Of a DNA stretch of 64,000 bases, positions 1 through 8,526 are shown piece after piece; position 1 is the first letter of the stretch; every line of letters starts with the position of its first letter. Under the pieces are notes generated by a model, which saw nothing but the letters and a program-made list of their open reading frames with translations, did not search any database and was not told where the DNA came from. The position numbers and the translations under genes are program-made. The DNA is from an uncultured Paraprevotella sp. GTDB lineage: Bacteria > Bacteroidota > Bacteroidia > Bacteroidales > Bacteroidaceae. The stretch lies in NCBI GenBank assembly GCA_944321525.1, contig CALULQ010000002.1, positions 95,634 through 159,633 of the forward strand, given 5' to 3'.

Positions 1-202
1 GCAACACCAGTTCGCGCCAATAGCGGCGCAAGTAGCTGCCCAGTCCGCCCACCGACACCTCGCACTGCCGGGCGATGGCATTGAGCGGCATGCCCGTGTT
101 GGCATACAACTCCACCGCCTTCTCGTACTTGCAATGCAAGGCATGACGCCGCAAGACGGCAGCCCGCTCACGGGAGGGGAGGGAAAACTCGGTTTGCACC
201 AT
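1..202 (-). CDS. Helix-turn-helix DNA-binding-like protein, N-terminal part
   Basis: Only the first 67 codons are in the window; the gene runs off the left edge. The visible protein begins MVQTEFSLPSRERAAVLRR and continues with a charged helix (KYEKAVELYANTG), then a helix-turn-helix-like stretch (PLNAIARQCEVSVGGLGSYLRRYWREL). This looks like a homeodomain-like or resolvase-type HTH, so DNA binding is inferred. The ATG follows the stop of the upstream glycosyltransferase by 4 bp, with AAAGG as a plausible ribosome-binding site overlapping that stop, so the gene is probably co-transcribed as the last visible gene of the capsule operon. The C-terminal half, which would show whether an effector domain is present, is missing. 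Confidence 0.6.
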   Translation of the reverse strand, partial: MVQTEFSLPSRERAAVLRRHALHCKYEKAVELYANTGMPLNAIARQCEVSVGGLGSYLRRYWRELVL

Positions 203-206
203 ACCT

Positions 207-1451
207 TTATTTATTGCTCCGACGCCCCATCAAGGCATCATACAGACGGAAATAGTCTGCATAGCATTCATTCTTGTCGAAATGCGCCAAGGCATGGGCC
301 CGGCACAAAGATTGCCAATCTGCCTTTCTGCGACGCGCAATGTCCCTCACGGCTCCCAGCAGTCCGGCCACATCGCCTTGTTCCACGATACGACCCGTTT
401 CCGGCGTAATGGCTTCTACGCTCCCTCCGGTACGGTAAGTCACCACTGGCGTTCCGCAAGCAATGGCTTCCAAGTTCACCGTGGGATAATTGTCCTGCCA
501 AGTGGGATTGACGAAAGCATCGGCACAAGCATAAAGTTCGGCCAACTGACGAACATTCTCGGTGCGGCCAATAGCCACAATGTTGCGCGGCAACCGCGAC
601 TTCTGTTCCTCCTTCACGCCGACCAACACGATTACTTCGTCGCGACGAAGCATGGCTGCCATAGCCACAAAGTCATCCAGCCCCTTCTCCTTGCTCCAGA
701 TGCTGGCTACCCCCAAGATGACATGCTTCCCCTCCAAGCCATATTTGGCCACCACGCCACGCGGATCACAAACGCGAAAAACATCAAGATTGATTCCATT
801 GTGGATGACCTGGAAATCGTAATCGCGCAAGAAAGACCGCCGCATCTCCCCCTCCAGCCAATGGGAAACGGGGACGAAGACCAAGCCTTCATGTGGCATG
901 GAAGCAAAGGCTGCCCGCTTGTCGACATAGTTGCGGGCGCTCCGGTCAAACAGCCAGCTGGCCGGAAATTCTTTCTTTTGGGGACAATGGTTGCACCCCC
1001 GTTGCCACTTGTCGCAGCCGACATAGGAGTAATAATAGCAATGCCCCGTGTAGAGCCAACAATCGTGCACAGTCCAGACTACGGGAATGCCGCAACGGGA
1101 GAGGTAGCGAAACAGCACGCGATAGTCCAAGAAATAACCATGCAGGTTATGAATATGTATGATGTCCGGCGCAATTTCCTCAATGCGGCGGACAAAAGCA
1201 TGCGTGGCCTGAGTGGAAGCCAGTCCGTGACGGTCGAACAAACGGGTTTGCAGTCCGTGCCACGCCGTGCTCCAAACATTGCCAACGGGCACTATCTGCG
1301 AAGCGCAAGGCTTTACACCGTCACGCCCCTTGGCATAGGCCACATAACTCTCCCAGCCGTTGTTCAAGGCCAGTTCTCCGATTTCCTGCATAATGCGCCC
1401 CGTAGAGGTGGACACTCTCAAAACAGGATTAATCTGAAGCAAGCGTTTCAT
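207..1451 (-). CDS. Glycosyltransferase, GT4 family (capsule)
   Basis: A 414-residue GT-B fold glycosyltransferase, predicted to add a sugar from a nucleotide donor to the lipid-linked capsule repeat unit on the cytoplasmic side. The start MKRLLQINPVLRV is chosen because its ATG overlaps the upstream stop as ATGA; a longer open frame upstream lies inside the neighbouring gene. Residues around 100 (DIIHIHNLHGYF) and a Cys-rich segment near 130-155 (HDCWLYTGHC...CNHCPQK) are typical of one Bacteroidales GT4 subgroup. The donor-site EX7E region is NLEAIACGTPVVTYRTGGS near residue 330. Donor and acceptor sugars cannot be predicted. Confidence 0.9.
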   Translation of the reverse strand: MKRLLQINPVLRVSTSTGRIMQEIGELALNNGWESYVAYAKGRDGVKPCASQIVPVGNVWSTAWHGLQTRLFDRHGLASTQATHAFVRRIEEIAPDIIHIHNLHGYFLDYRVLFRYLSRCGIPVVWTVHDCWLYTGHCYYYSYVGCDKWQRGCNHCPQKKEFPASWLFDRSARNYVDKRAAFASMPHEGLVFVPVSHWLEGEMRRSFLRDYDFQVIHNGINLDVFRVCDPRGVVAKYGLEGKHVILGVASIWSKEKGLDDFVAMAAMLRRDEVIVLVGVKEEQKSRLPRNIVAIGRTENVRQLAELYACADAFVNPTWQDNYPTVNLEAIACGTPVVTYRTGGSVEAITPETGRIVEQGDVAGLLGAVRDIARRRKADWQSLCRAHALAHFDKNECYADYFRLYDALMGRRSNK

Positions 1452-2587
1452 CTGTGAACCAATGACGTGAAGAGACGCACCCATTGCGTCATGACAGCCT
1501 CTTCGGAATAAGTCTCGACCACAGCTTTCGCACGTTCCGACATGCTGCGGCGAAGAGCGTCGTCGCCCATCAGCCTCATCATGGCTTCGGCCAAGGCACG
1601 GATGTCGCCGTCGGGAACAAGGATGCCGTTTTGTCCGTTTTGGATGATGTCGCGGGAGCCGCACTTAAAATCGAAAGCTACCACAGGAAGCCCGCAAGCC
1701 ATAGCCTCGACCATCACCATGGGAAAACCCTCATAATGTGAACTCATGACCAACAAAGAACTTTGGGCATACTCGTAGCCGATATCTTTTGTGGGAGTGT
1801 TTATACATATATTCTTTTGCAGCCCCTTCTTTTCAATCATGCACTGCAACATATCGTGCCATTCGCCTTGGCCGAAAATGTCGAGCCGCCAGTCTGCATA
1901 CCGGTTGTCTTGCTGCACAAATTCCCATGCTTGAATGAGCCGATCGAAACCTTTCTGGTAATCTAACCGTCCCACGGCTATAACCCGATGCCTGTCCACC
2001 ATGGAAGAATCATGTCCGACACGCATGGCCGCATTGGGAATCACCTCAATGTTCGGCAGATTGCCCCAATAACCTTTGTCCTCATGCGTGAGCACCACAA
2101 ACTTGTCAAACCTCCGCACGACCTGTTCATCCTGCCTTGTGCGCCAACGGTCAATCGCCCCCAACAATCCCTTCCGCCCATACTGCAAGCGGAAAAACTT
2201 GCAGAAATGCAGTTCCAGCACCTTGCGGCTACCATCCTTTATATCAGGAATGAAAGACGACTCCGAAGGATAGAGCGAACAAACCACATCTGCCCGCTCC
2301 CGCTTCAACAAAGCCGACAATGCTTTCTTATGCTTATGACGCCGACAAAGATAACCGGCAATCTTCAGCAACGGATGCTTATCATTGTCATCCGAATAAT
2401 TGATGCCCAAGTCCACCATCCGGATGCTATTGGGAAACGGATAGAATGACGGCCGCCCCTTCTGGTCCGTTGTCACTACGGAAATGTCCCAGCCCAACCT
2501 CTCCGACAGATAGCTCGCCTTGTTGTACAAGACCCGTTCCATCCCGCCGGGGTTGCATACGGAGTGGGTGCAGTAGATGAGTTTCAT
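1448..2587 (-). CDS. Glycosyltransferase, GT4 family (capsule)
   Basis: A 379-residue GT4 enzyme. The start MKLIYCTHSVCNPGGMERV is chosen over a frame extension of 20 codons because it carries the usual N-terminal beta strand and the GGMERV acceptor-site loop, and lies 7 bp after the preceding fucosyltransferase. The C-terminal domain has VAVGRLDYQKGFDRLI near residue 225 and EGFPMVMVEAMACGLPVVAF near 300, the nucleotide-sugar site. The stop overlaps the next GT4 start by 4 bp, showing tight translational coupling. It presumably acts on the lipid-linked repeat unit; sugar specificity is unknown. Confidence 0.9.
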   Translation of the reverse strand: MKLIYCTHSVCNPGGMERVLYNKASYLSERLGWDISVVTTDQKGRPSFYPFPNSIRMVDLGINYSDDNDKHPLLKIAGYLCRRHKHKKALSALLKRERADVVCSLYPSESSFIPDIKDGSRKVLELHFCKFFRLQYGRKGLLGAIDRWRTRQDEQVVRRFDKFVVLTHEDKGYWGNLPNIEVIPNAAMRVGHDSSMVDRHRVIAVGRLDYQKGFDRLIQAWEFVQQDNRYADWRLDIFGQGEWHDMLQCMIEKKGLQKNICINTPTKDIGYEYAQSSLLVMSSHYEGFPMVMVEAMACGLPVVAFDFKCGSRDIIQNGQNGILVPDGDIRALAEAMMRLMGDDALRRSMSERAKAVVETYSEEAVMTQWVRLFTSLVHR

Positions 2588-2594
2588 AAGAAGT

Positions 2595-3464
2595 TTATAA
2601 AGCCATCCATCCGTCACAAGCCACCGACTTGGACGTATAGTCCTCACAACTGTCCGGGTTGAACCAGATCGATGGAATGACCACCATTTTATCTACATTC
2701 CGATTCAGATAAGCACTCCACCAGCTGTATGTGCTATTCGACATAATCTGATGCTTGCAAAGGCTCATTAATTGCATGTCAAAATGGCTCCCCCAACCGT
2801 ATGCCGGATTCTTGTCCACTAACGTATAGTCCAAGAAAGTGAAGTTTGCCTTCACCCATTCCGGATTATCCGTAAAAACATAAAAGCGAGGATTCTCAAG
2901 CTTGCCCCGCATCATCTCCACAGCTTTCCGATAATAGTCCACCGGGCATGTACCAGCATAATAATTACGGGACATATAGTCTTTACCCTTCCGTACATGA
3001 ACTGCCACCGACTGACATCCGGATATTTCCCGAACCAATGACAGATTATAATCATCCGTAAAAGGCCCGAATGCGAAAGCCTTCCGCACTTCATCATGCA
3101 CACTTTCCACCATTCTCACATTCTGAAACACCCCAGACACGTATATTGGCTTTCCGTCCTTCGCAGGAAGAAAGACCTCAAAAGCTGAAGTATATTTAGC
3201 GTTGCAGGTACTCCAAAACAATCTCCTACGGACTTTAGAAAGCCAGTCTCCTCCTCCCCCGGTCCTGAATACTTCCCATTCGGACGCTTGGCGCAAAAGG
3301 GCATGGGGGAAAATGGCATTCCACGCCACATTCTCATGCTTTAGCTTGGCTGTTTTGTAGAAATCCACAAAAGCGTTATACCCCAGACGCCTCAGATACA
3401 AATAATAACTATATTGAAACATGCGGTTCGCCAACCCGCAAGCCATATTCACAATCACAGCCAT
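2595..3464 (-). CDS. Alpha-1,2-fucosyltransferase-like enzyme, GT11 family
   Basis: A 289-residue protein with GT11 features: an N-terminal GLANRMFQYSYYLYLRRLG segment (family pattern G-L-N-Q-hydrophobic), a central VAVHVRKGKDYM around residue 150 corresponding to the HxRRGDY motif that contacts GDP-fucose, and NSTYSWWSAYLN near residue 245, the family's SxFSWWxA motif. Known members transfer L-fucose in alpha-1,2 linkage from GDP-fucose, so a fucose (or a related 6-deoxysugar) in the capsule is likely. The second Arg of the RRGD motif is Lys here, a common variation. It sits between the Wzy-type gene and a GT4 gene with gaps of 3-7 bp. Confidence 0.85.
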   Translation of the reverse strand: MAVIVNMACGLANRMFQYSYYLYLRRLGYNAFVDFYKTAKLKHENVAWNAIFPHALLRQASEWEVFRTGGGGDWLSKVRRRLFWSTCNAKYTSAFEVFLPAKDGKPIYVSGVFQNVRMVESVHDEVRKAFAFGPFTDDYNLSLVREISGCQSVAVHVRKGKDYMSRNYYAGTCPVDYYRKAVEMMRGKLENPRFYVFTDNPEWVKANFTFLDYTLVDKNPAYGWGSHFDMQLMSLCKHQIMSNSTYSWWSAYLNRNVDKMVVIPSIWFNPDSCEDYTSKSVACDGWMAL

Positions 3465-3467
3465 GAC

Positions 3468-4766
3468 TTACACCCTTAATAATCCATTCTCATATTCAGG
3501 CTCATCTTCTTCCACATCTAAACATAAGAATGGGGCAAAAGCAAGGAAGATATCCGTAGAAACTTTCACCCAAATAACCAAGTTGAGCATCAACATGGCC
3601 AAAAACATATACTTATAATGAATGGAACGGCTCATGCAGACTCGGCACACATTAAACATGAAAAGCAGAAATGCCCCCATGCCTATGATTCCGAAATAGA
3701 ACAAGAAACGGGAATAACCCGCATCGGTACCCATATAAAAGCCATACCATAACTCTCCCGTATAATAAGGATCCTCCGCCATTGAACCCATATACCCGTC
3801 ACCAATGACCCACGTCTTGAACGTGTCGGGGAAAACCATACCATTCACCAGCATCTCATTCGATGTCACTTCCCATCGGCCTTTCTCTACCAAGCTGAAA
3901 AATCCCTCAAAACCAAACCGGAAGAACTTATGCCATCCCGCATCCCAATTATAGAGGAATACCGAAACCAAAACCGCCACCGTCACAAAGCCAATGACCC
4001 AACGGGACAAGACTTTCCGTTTATCTTCGGACATAATCCGATTGGGGATGAACAAAACGTATGCCAAATACAATAGGGCCATTACCATGCCGACAGAGGC
4101 AGTACGCCCAATCATGTTGCCAATCACGGCAATAATACAGAAAGCAGCCAGCAAGGGAATCACATATTGCTTATAGTTCTCCTTCTCAAACATCCGGGGC
4201 AACAAGAAAGCTATCATAATCAACAACACGGCAAAGCGCCCGCCCGCCACATCCAACGCACAACCAATCCCATACAAGCGTCCCTCAAACTTCCCCATGA
4301 AACCATGACCGTAAAGAAAGCTATCCACAAAAGCCTTCAATGGGGCATAGCGTTCCATCGACATGGCCAATATACATTGCAGCGCGCCGACGGCTATCAT
4401 ATAGAAACAAACCAATTCCACCGAAACACGGCCATGTACCCCCTTGATGAAGTTCACCACACAATAGGCCGCGCCGACCCACACCCACATGGTCACGATA
4501 TATCCCAAATATGCCCCATCGATGGTGTTGTTCCACGTCATGGCCAACAAACTGGCAAAAGAAACGCCTGTTGCATAAAGTGAAAGCAAAAAGAAATCCT
4601 TGCTAATCCATCCATGTCCATTCCGTCCCAATTTCACCAAAAGAATAGCCAAACCCAAAGCTGCCATCATCATCTTGGTATTCACCGTAGGCAAGAACGT
4701 AAAATAAAATGGAAAGAAGAAAAAGCTGGTTGCTATGATAACAAAAGGAATAAGAACTGTCTTCAT
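3468..4766 (-). CDS. wzy: Wzy-type polysaccharide polymerase / O-antigen ligase-like membrane protein
   Basis: A 432-residue, very hydrophobic protein with roughly ten to twelve predicted membrane segments, starting MKTVLIPFVIIATSFFFFPF. A large soluble loop lies at about residues 270-350 (GFEGFFSLVEKGRWEVTSNEML...YYTGELWYGFYMGTDAGYSR), the position where Wzy polymerases and O-antigen ligases carry their periplasmic catalytic loop. It is the only polytopic protein of the locus besides the flippase, so by context it should polymerise repeat units in the periplasm. Wzy proteins are too divergent to identify by motif, so the call rests on topology and position. Confidence 0.75.
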   Translation of the reverse strand: MKTVLIPFVIIATSFFFFPFYFTFLPTVNTKMMMAALGLAILLVKLGRNGHGWISKDFFLLSLYATGVSFASLLAMTWNNTIDGAYLGYIVTMWVWVGAAYCVVNFIKGVHGRVSVELVCFYMIAVGALQCILAMSMERYAPLKAFVDSFLYGHGFMGKFEGRLYGIGCALDVAGGRFAVLLIMIAFLLPRMFEKENYKQYVIPLLAAFCIIAVIGNMIGRTASVGMVMALLYLAYVLFIPNRIMSEDKRKVLSRWVIGFVTVAVLVSVFLYNWDAGWHKFFRFGFEGFFSLVEKGRWEVTSNEMLVNGMVFPDTFKTWVIGDGYMGSMAEDPYYTGELWYGFYMGTDAGYSRFLFYFGIIGMGAFLLFMFNVCRVCMSRSIHYKYMFLAMLMLNLVIWVKVSTDIFLAFAPFLCLDVEEDEPEYENGLLRV

Positions 4767-4772
4767 CTATAT

Positions 4773-5750
4773 CTACTTGTAGATTATGCCATACACCAAC
4801 TTGCATACCACCCAATAATGCAGGCGCACCATCCCCCACCAATGCCGGGCTGCACACCACTGCACCATACGGCGACGGAACGATATATAATGATTCTTTG
4901 GTATATAAGCGTCGGCCTCGGAATAGTTCGTAACCCAAAGCTTATACATATCCGCATCTCCAGTCATCAGGAATGGAAATTTGGCTTCCAGTTTCATACA
5001 GGCAATCTCCAAATCCAGCTCCGTTCCCCATTGGCGACGCAACGCCGTTTCCACTCTTTGAATGTTATGCTTCACCGCATTCCAATGTTGCAAAGAGAAA
5101 TTTTGAGAATAGGCACTTGCGTTCAGTTTCACATAGTGGTAAAATGCCCGAGGCACGTAAACCACTTTGGAAGCCACGGCAAACAAGAGCATCATTGTCA
5201 TGTCCTCGCCCATGGCATATCCTTCGGGGAAAAAGATTCGATGGTCTGTATAAAGATTCCTGCGCACGAGTTTGTTCCATACATTAAACTTCATCTGTCC
5301 GGCCAACATAGCCTTCAAGGCGTTCAATGATGTCTCATAATCAGGTTGTTTCATATAGCGCTCGCTATGCTCGAAAGAAAGATACCAGTCGCACCATACT
5401 ATATCTGCATTCCTTTCCTGGGCTGCTCCATAAAGGACCTCCAGCATGTCCGGTTCCACAAAGTCATCGCTGTCACAATGGAACACATATTCGCCCTCGG
5501 CAGCAGCAAGCCCCGTGTTGCGGGCTGCCGGCAACCCGCGGTTCCGTTCGTGACGAAGGACCTTGACCTGCCCCTTTCGATGTGGATGCCGCTCAATGCA
5601 TTGTTGCAACAGCTCCATGCTCCTGTCCGGCGTAGCATCGTCCACAAAAATGAACTCCACATCATCCAAAGTCTGGGACAGCAATGACTCCGCACATTTG
5701 GCAATGAATACCTCTACCTTATATATAGGTACGACAACGGATACTTTCAT
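4773..5750 (-). CDS. Glycosyltransferase, GT2 family (capsule)
   Basis: A 325-residue GT-A fold enzyme. The N-terminal domain reads MKVSVVVPIYKVEVFIAKC, then FIFVDDATPD (nucleotide binding), NRGLPAARNTGL and the metal-binding CDSDDFVEPD near residue 95. GYAMGEDMTM near residue 180 is the usual catalytic-base region (ED). The C-terminal third is divergent and probably binds the acceptor. It resembles the GT2 gene at 9865-10833 over the first 120 residues, so the two are likely paralogues. It lies 6 bp upstream of the polymerase gene. Confidence 0.88.
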   Translation of the reverse strand: MKVSVVVPIYKVEVFIAKCAESLLSQTLDDVEFIFVDDATPDRSMELLQQCIERHPHRKGQVKVLRHERNRGLPAARNTGLAAAEGEYVFHCDSDDFVEPDMLEVLYGAAQERNADIVWCDWYLSFEHSERYMKQPDYETSLNALKAMLAGQMKFNVWNKLVRRNLYTDHRIFFPEGYAMGEDMTMMLLFAVASKVVYVPRAFYHYVKLNASAYSQNFSLQHWNAVKHNIQRVETALRRQWGTELDLEIACMKLEAKFPFLMTGDADMYKLWVTNYSEADAYIPKNHYISFRRRMVQWCAARHWWGMVRLHYWVVCKLVYGIIYK

Positions 5751-5764
5751 GCTCCTATCTTTTG

Positions 5765-6844
5765 TCAGAAGGCTGTCGGCAAGGCCATGGCATCTTCTCC
5801 ACGTCTCTTCCGCTTCATCTCAAGCATCATGCAGTAGACACGGCTCAACAACTTAACGATCAGCATATTCATCCCCCTATGCCGCCTCCAATAATCAATA
5901 TAACCGAAGCCCATAAAAGAACTTACTTCCTTACTGCCTATCAAATTGTACACGTCGCGGCTGGCCTCTTTCAACGCCTCATCAAAACCAACAAGCAACC
6001 ACCGGGTTTTGTCTCCATAATGGGTCAACGCGAACACATACGTATCTTTCACAAACGGAATCAGACGGACCTGAAGATATTCCTGTACCGGTTTCCCGAT
6101 AAATTCTTCCTTATATTGTTCATACGCAGAAGCCATATCCACTGCACAACGCACCGTATGGGACACACTTCTCAACTTAACGTCCGGGCTCATCGTCTGT
6201 CCGTCCCTTCCAATGAGGTATTTATACACCACTCCGTCAAAATGGGCCACTGTCTCCACTGCCACCATGGGGATGAACACCCATTGTTGGTCAGTATAGG
6301 AAATGCCTTCACTCTGATGGTAACCCAATTGTCGCAACCGTTCGCAGCGGTAAGCCACGGCATGCATCTGCATGTTTTGGAACACATACGTGCGGCAAAC
6401 ATCATCCATCAGGAAGAGTTTCTCTTGCCCCAGACCATAGCGGATAATCTTCCGCACCTGCCGTTCCATGTCAACCACGGCAAAGTCAGACAACACCAAA
6501 TCTGCGTCAACGCCTTTCAAGAAAGCGATGAACTGTTCAAAATTTGATGTATCAAAGCTGTCATCGGCATCCAATATCTTGATGTATTTTCCACGCGCCT
6601 CGGACAATCCACGATTGACACACGAACCATAGTTGCCGTTCTCCTTGTCTATCACCCGGAATGTCTGCGGATACTTCTTCTCATATTCATGGGCAATCGC
6701 CGACGAGGCATCTGTGCTCCCATCGTTGACCACCAACACTTCCAAGTCCTCCAAGCCTGTTCCCACGCACAATGAATCCAAGCAATACTTTAAATATTGC
6801 TCCATATTATATGTCGGTACGACAACGGTCAAAATCTTCTCCAT
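5765..6844 (-). CDS. Glycosyltransferase, GT2 family (capsule)
   Basis: A 359-residue GT2 enzyme beginning MEKILTVVVPTYNMEQYLK, with VLVVNDGSTD, NGNYGSCVNRGL and the metal-binding ILDADDSFDTSNF near residue 95. The subgroup hallmark PTYNMExYL plus NGxYGSCxNxGL also occurs in the GT2 genes at 47263-48318 and 53983-55026, so these three form a paralogous set shared by the capsule locus and the other glycan cluster. ISYTDQQW near residue 190 is the likely catalytic-base region. The C-terminal end is basic (KRKRRGED). Confidence 0.88.
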   Translation of the reverse strand: MEKILTVVVPTYNMEQYLKYCLDSLCVGTGLEDLEVLVVNDGSTDASSAIAHEYEKKYPQTFRVIDKENGNYGSCVNRGLSEARGKYIKILDADDSFDTSNFEQFIAFLKGVDADLVLSDFAVVDMERQVRKIIRYGLGQEKLFLMDDVCRTYVFQNMQMHAVAYRCERLRQLGYHQSEGISYTDQQWVFIPMVAVETVAHFDGVVYKYLIGRDGQTMSPDVKLRSVSHTVRCAVDMASAYEQYKEEFIGKPVQEYLQVRLIPFVKDTYVFALTHYGDKTRWLLVGFDEALKEASRDVYNLIGSKEVSSFMGFGYIDYWRRHRGMNMLIVKLLSRVYCMMLEMKRKRRGEDAMALPTAF

Positions 6845-6849
6845 CTCCT

Positions 6850-7887
6850 TTACTCCACGATAAATCCGCTTTTCTGTTTCCTGTCGTAACGTAGCACCAA
6901 GAACTCTTGAATGATTTCAGGCAAATAACTCTTAATCCGGCTGCGCAAAGTATTTTTCACCTGCACGGAACGATAAGGCGATTGCCGTTGCATCAGTTCC
7001 GCCTCGTGCTCTCGGACATATTCCATAGCCTCCTGCACTCCTGCATAATATTTCCGTAACCCCTCCGAAGCCATAAACTCCTGCTTGCATATCTCGCCAT
7101 AGCGTTCAAGGATATGCAACTGGTCCAACTGTCCACGCTGGGTGAAGAAGGCGAAATGCGCCACAATGGCATCCCCGTTCCAAGCGTTCGACATCCCCTG
7201 CTGCGTGGGATAGATGCACGAAAGGAACTCTTCATCGTCCCCGGGAACGATGCCCGCGAACTTCCGCATCTCCTCTCCCATCCATAGGACGGCATTGATG
7301 GAGAAACGCGTCATGCCCATCTCCTTCTTGCCCACATACAGGTCGTCCCACTTGTGTCTTTTCAAATAACCTTCAATAAACCAATCATGCAGCACGCTGG
7401 CAAAATAACCGCTCTTCCACAACACGGAATGACTGGCGTTCGCCTCATAGTAAGTATTCAGCTTCAACCGCCCCTCCACCTGCAACAGATAAGTGGACAA
7501 AGAGTTGTTGATGACCAAGGGAGAGACCAAGAAATATTGCGGGTTCTCTATCCGGAAGCGCACCATCTTCTCTATCAGCCCCGGTTCCATCCACACCACA
7601 TCATCATCCAACTTGAAATAGACGGTATCCGGTTCAATGCAAGCCTTATAAAAAGCATTGATGCTCTTATTGCCATTCACCACCCCATCCGGTTGCCACA
7701 CGAGATTAACTTTAGGAAACCTTTCGGCCACCCTTTTGAAGAACTCAATGTCCGCCCCATTATGTGTGTTCACCCAAATGTCATATCGGTCCACAATGTC
7801 CGAGGACACGATATAAGGAATCAGGTACTGCATATAGCGGCGGCGTCCCGCCGCCGTGTTGACTACCACTTTATAATTCTGGTACAT
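6850..7887 (-). CDS. Putative glycosyltransferase (GT-A like, capsule)
   Basis: A 345-residue protein with weaker glycosyltransferase signals. It starts MYQNYKVVVNTAAGRRRYM, with a Rossmann-like strand pattern (YDIWVNTHNGADIEFFKRV, KVNLVWQPDG) and a convincing metal-binding motif VYFKLDDDVVWMEPGLIEKM near residue 95. DDEEFLSC near residue 238 may be the catalytic acid region. The family is not one I can name; it is seen in other Bacteroidales capsule loci as a hypothetical or putative transferase. Its place between GT2 and acyltransferase genes, with a 5-bp gap, supports a role in repeat-unit assembly. Confidence 0.7.
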   Translation of the reverse strand: MYQNYKVVVNTAAGRRRYMQYLIPYIVSSDIVDRYDIWVNTHNGADIEFFKRVAERFPKVNLVWQPDGVVNGNKSINAFYKACIEPDTVYFKLDDDVVWMEPGLIEKMVRFRIENPQYFLVSPLVINNSLSTYLLQVEGRLKLNTYYEANASHSVLWKSGYFASVLHDWFIEGYLKRHKWDDLYVGKKEMGMTRFSINAVLWMGEEMRKFAGIVPGDDEEFLSCIYPTQQGMSNAWNGDAIVAHFAFFTQRGQLDQLHILERYGEICKQEFMASEGLRKYYAGVQEAMEYVREHEAELMQRQSPYRSVQVKNTLRSRIKSYLPEIIQEFLVLRYDRKQKSGFIVE

Positions 7888-7917
7888 AAGAATCAGGTTT
7901 TATTGTGAAAAGACGAT

Positions 7918-8526
7918 TCAGTGCAAACGCTTAATCACTCTCGCAGGATTACCACCTGCAATGCAATCGGAAGGGATACTTTTCGTCACCACAGACCCGG
8001 CTGCAATAATACTCCTTGCACCGATTGTCACACCTTTCAATATCACACAATTAACTCCAATGAAAACATCATCCTCTATCACTATGGGCTTTGACACACC
8101 CCAATCCGTATGAGGATAACGGCGGACAAGGTAATCCATATTATGGGCATCCGTATCTATCAAAATACAATTACCGCCAATCTTCACATGGTTTCCAATC
8201 GTGATTCTTTCATGCGCCCAAAGCACCGTACTGCTCATCCCCACATTGTCTCCAATGCTTATTTCCGCATTTTGCGTAGCGTATAACACACCACGCTTAT
8301 TCGCGCACAAGGCATTGACAGACCATCCAGAAGAGAAATAAAAATCGTCTCCAATCCTTACGCTTGCCGTCGGGAACAAGTTGATATAAAGTTTCCCATG
8401 AATAACGCAATGCCTCCCATGCTTCACTCCATATAAATTCAAACGCAACAAATTGTAATAAGCACTCAGACGGTTGCGAATTCTTTTTATGAAACGTACT
8501 GAGAGACGAAACCTTTCATGCTTCAT
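7918..8526 (-). CDS. Left-handed beta-helix (hexapeptide) acyltransferase
   Basis: A 202-residue hexapeptide-repeat acyltransferase. The start MKHERFRLSVRF is chosen because it gives an 11-bp overlap with the upstream gene; the longer frame would lie deeper inside that gene. Hexad repeats run from about residue 50 (VRIGDDF, ISIGDNV, ITIGNHVKIGGNC) to VTIGARSIIAAGSVVTKSIPSDCIAGGNPARVI, the standard C-terminal signature of the maltose/CapG/WcaF O-acetyltransferases. Histidine in TDAHNMDY near residue 125 is the likely catalytic base. It probably O-acetylates a sugar of the capsule repeat unit using acetyl-CoA. It is the left-most gene of the AT-rich block. Confidence 0.88.
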   Translation of the reverse strand: MKHERFRLSVRFIKRIRNRLSAYYNLLRLNLYGVKHGRHCVIHGKLYINLFPTASVRIGDDFYFSSGWSVNALCANKRGVLYATQNAEISIGDNVGMSSTVLWAHERITIGNHVKIGGNCILIDTDAHNMDYLVRRYPHTDWGVSKPIVIEDDVFIGVNCVILKGVTIGARSIIAAGSVVTKSIPSDCIAGGNPARVIKRLH

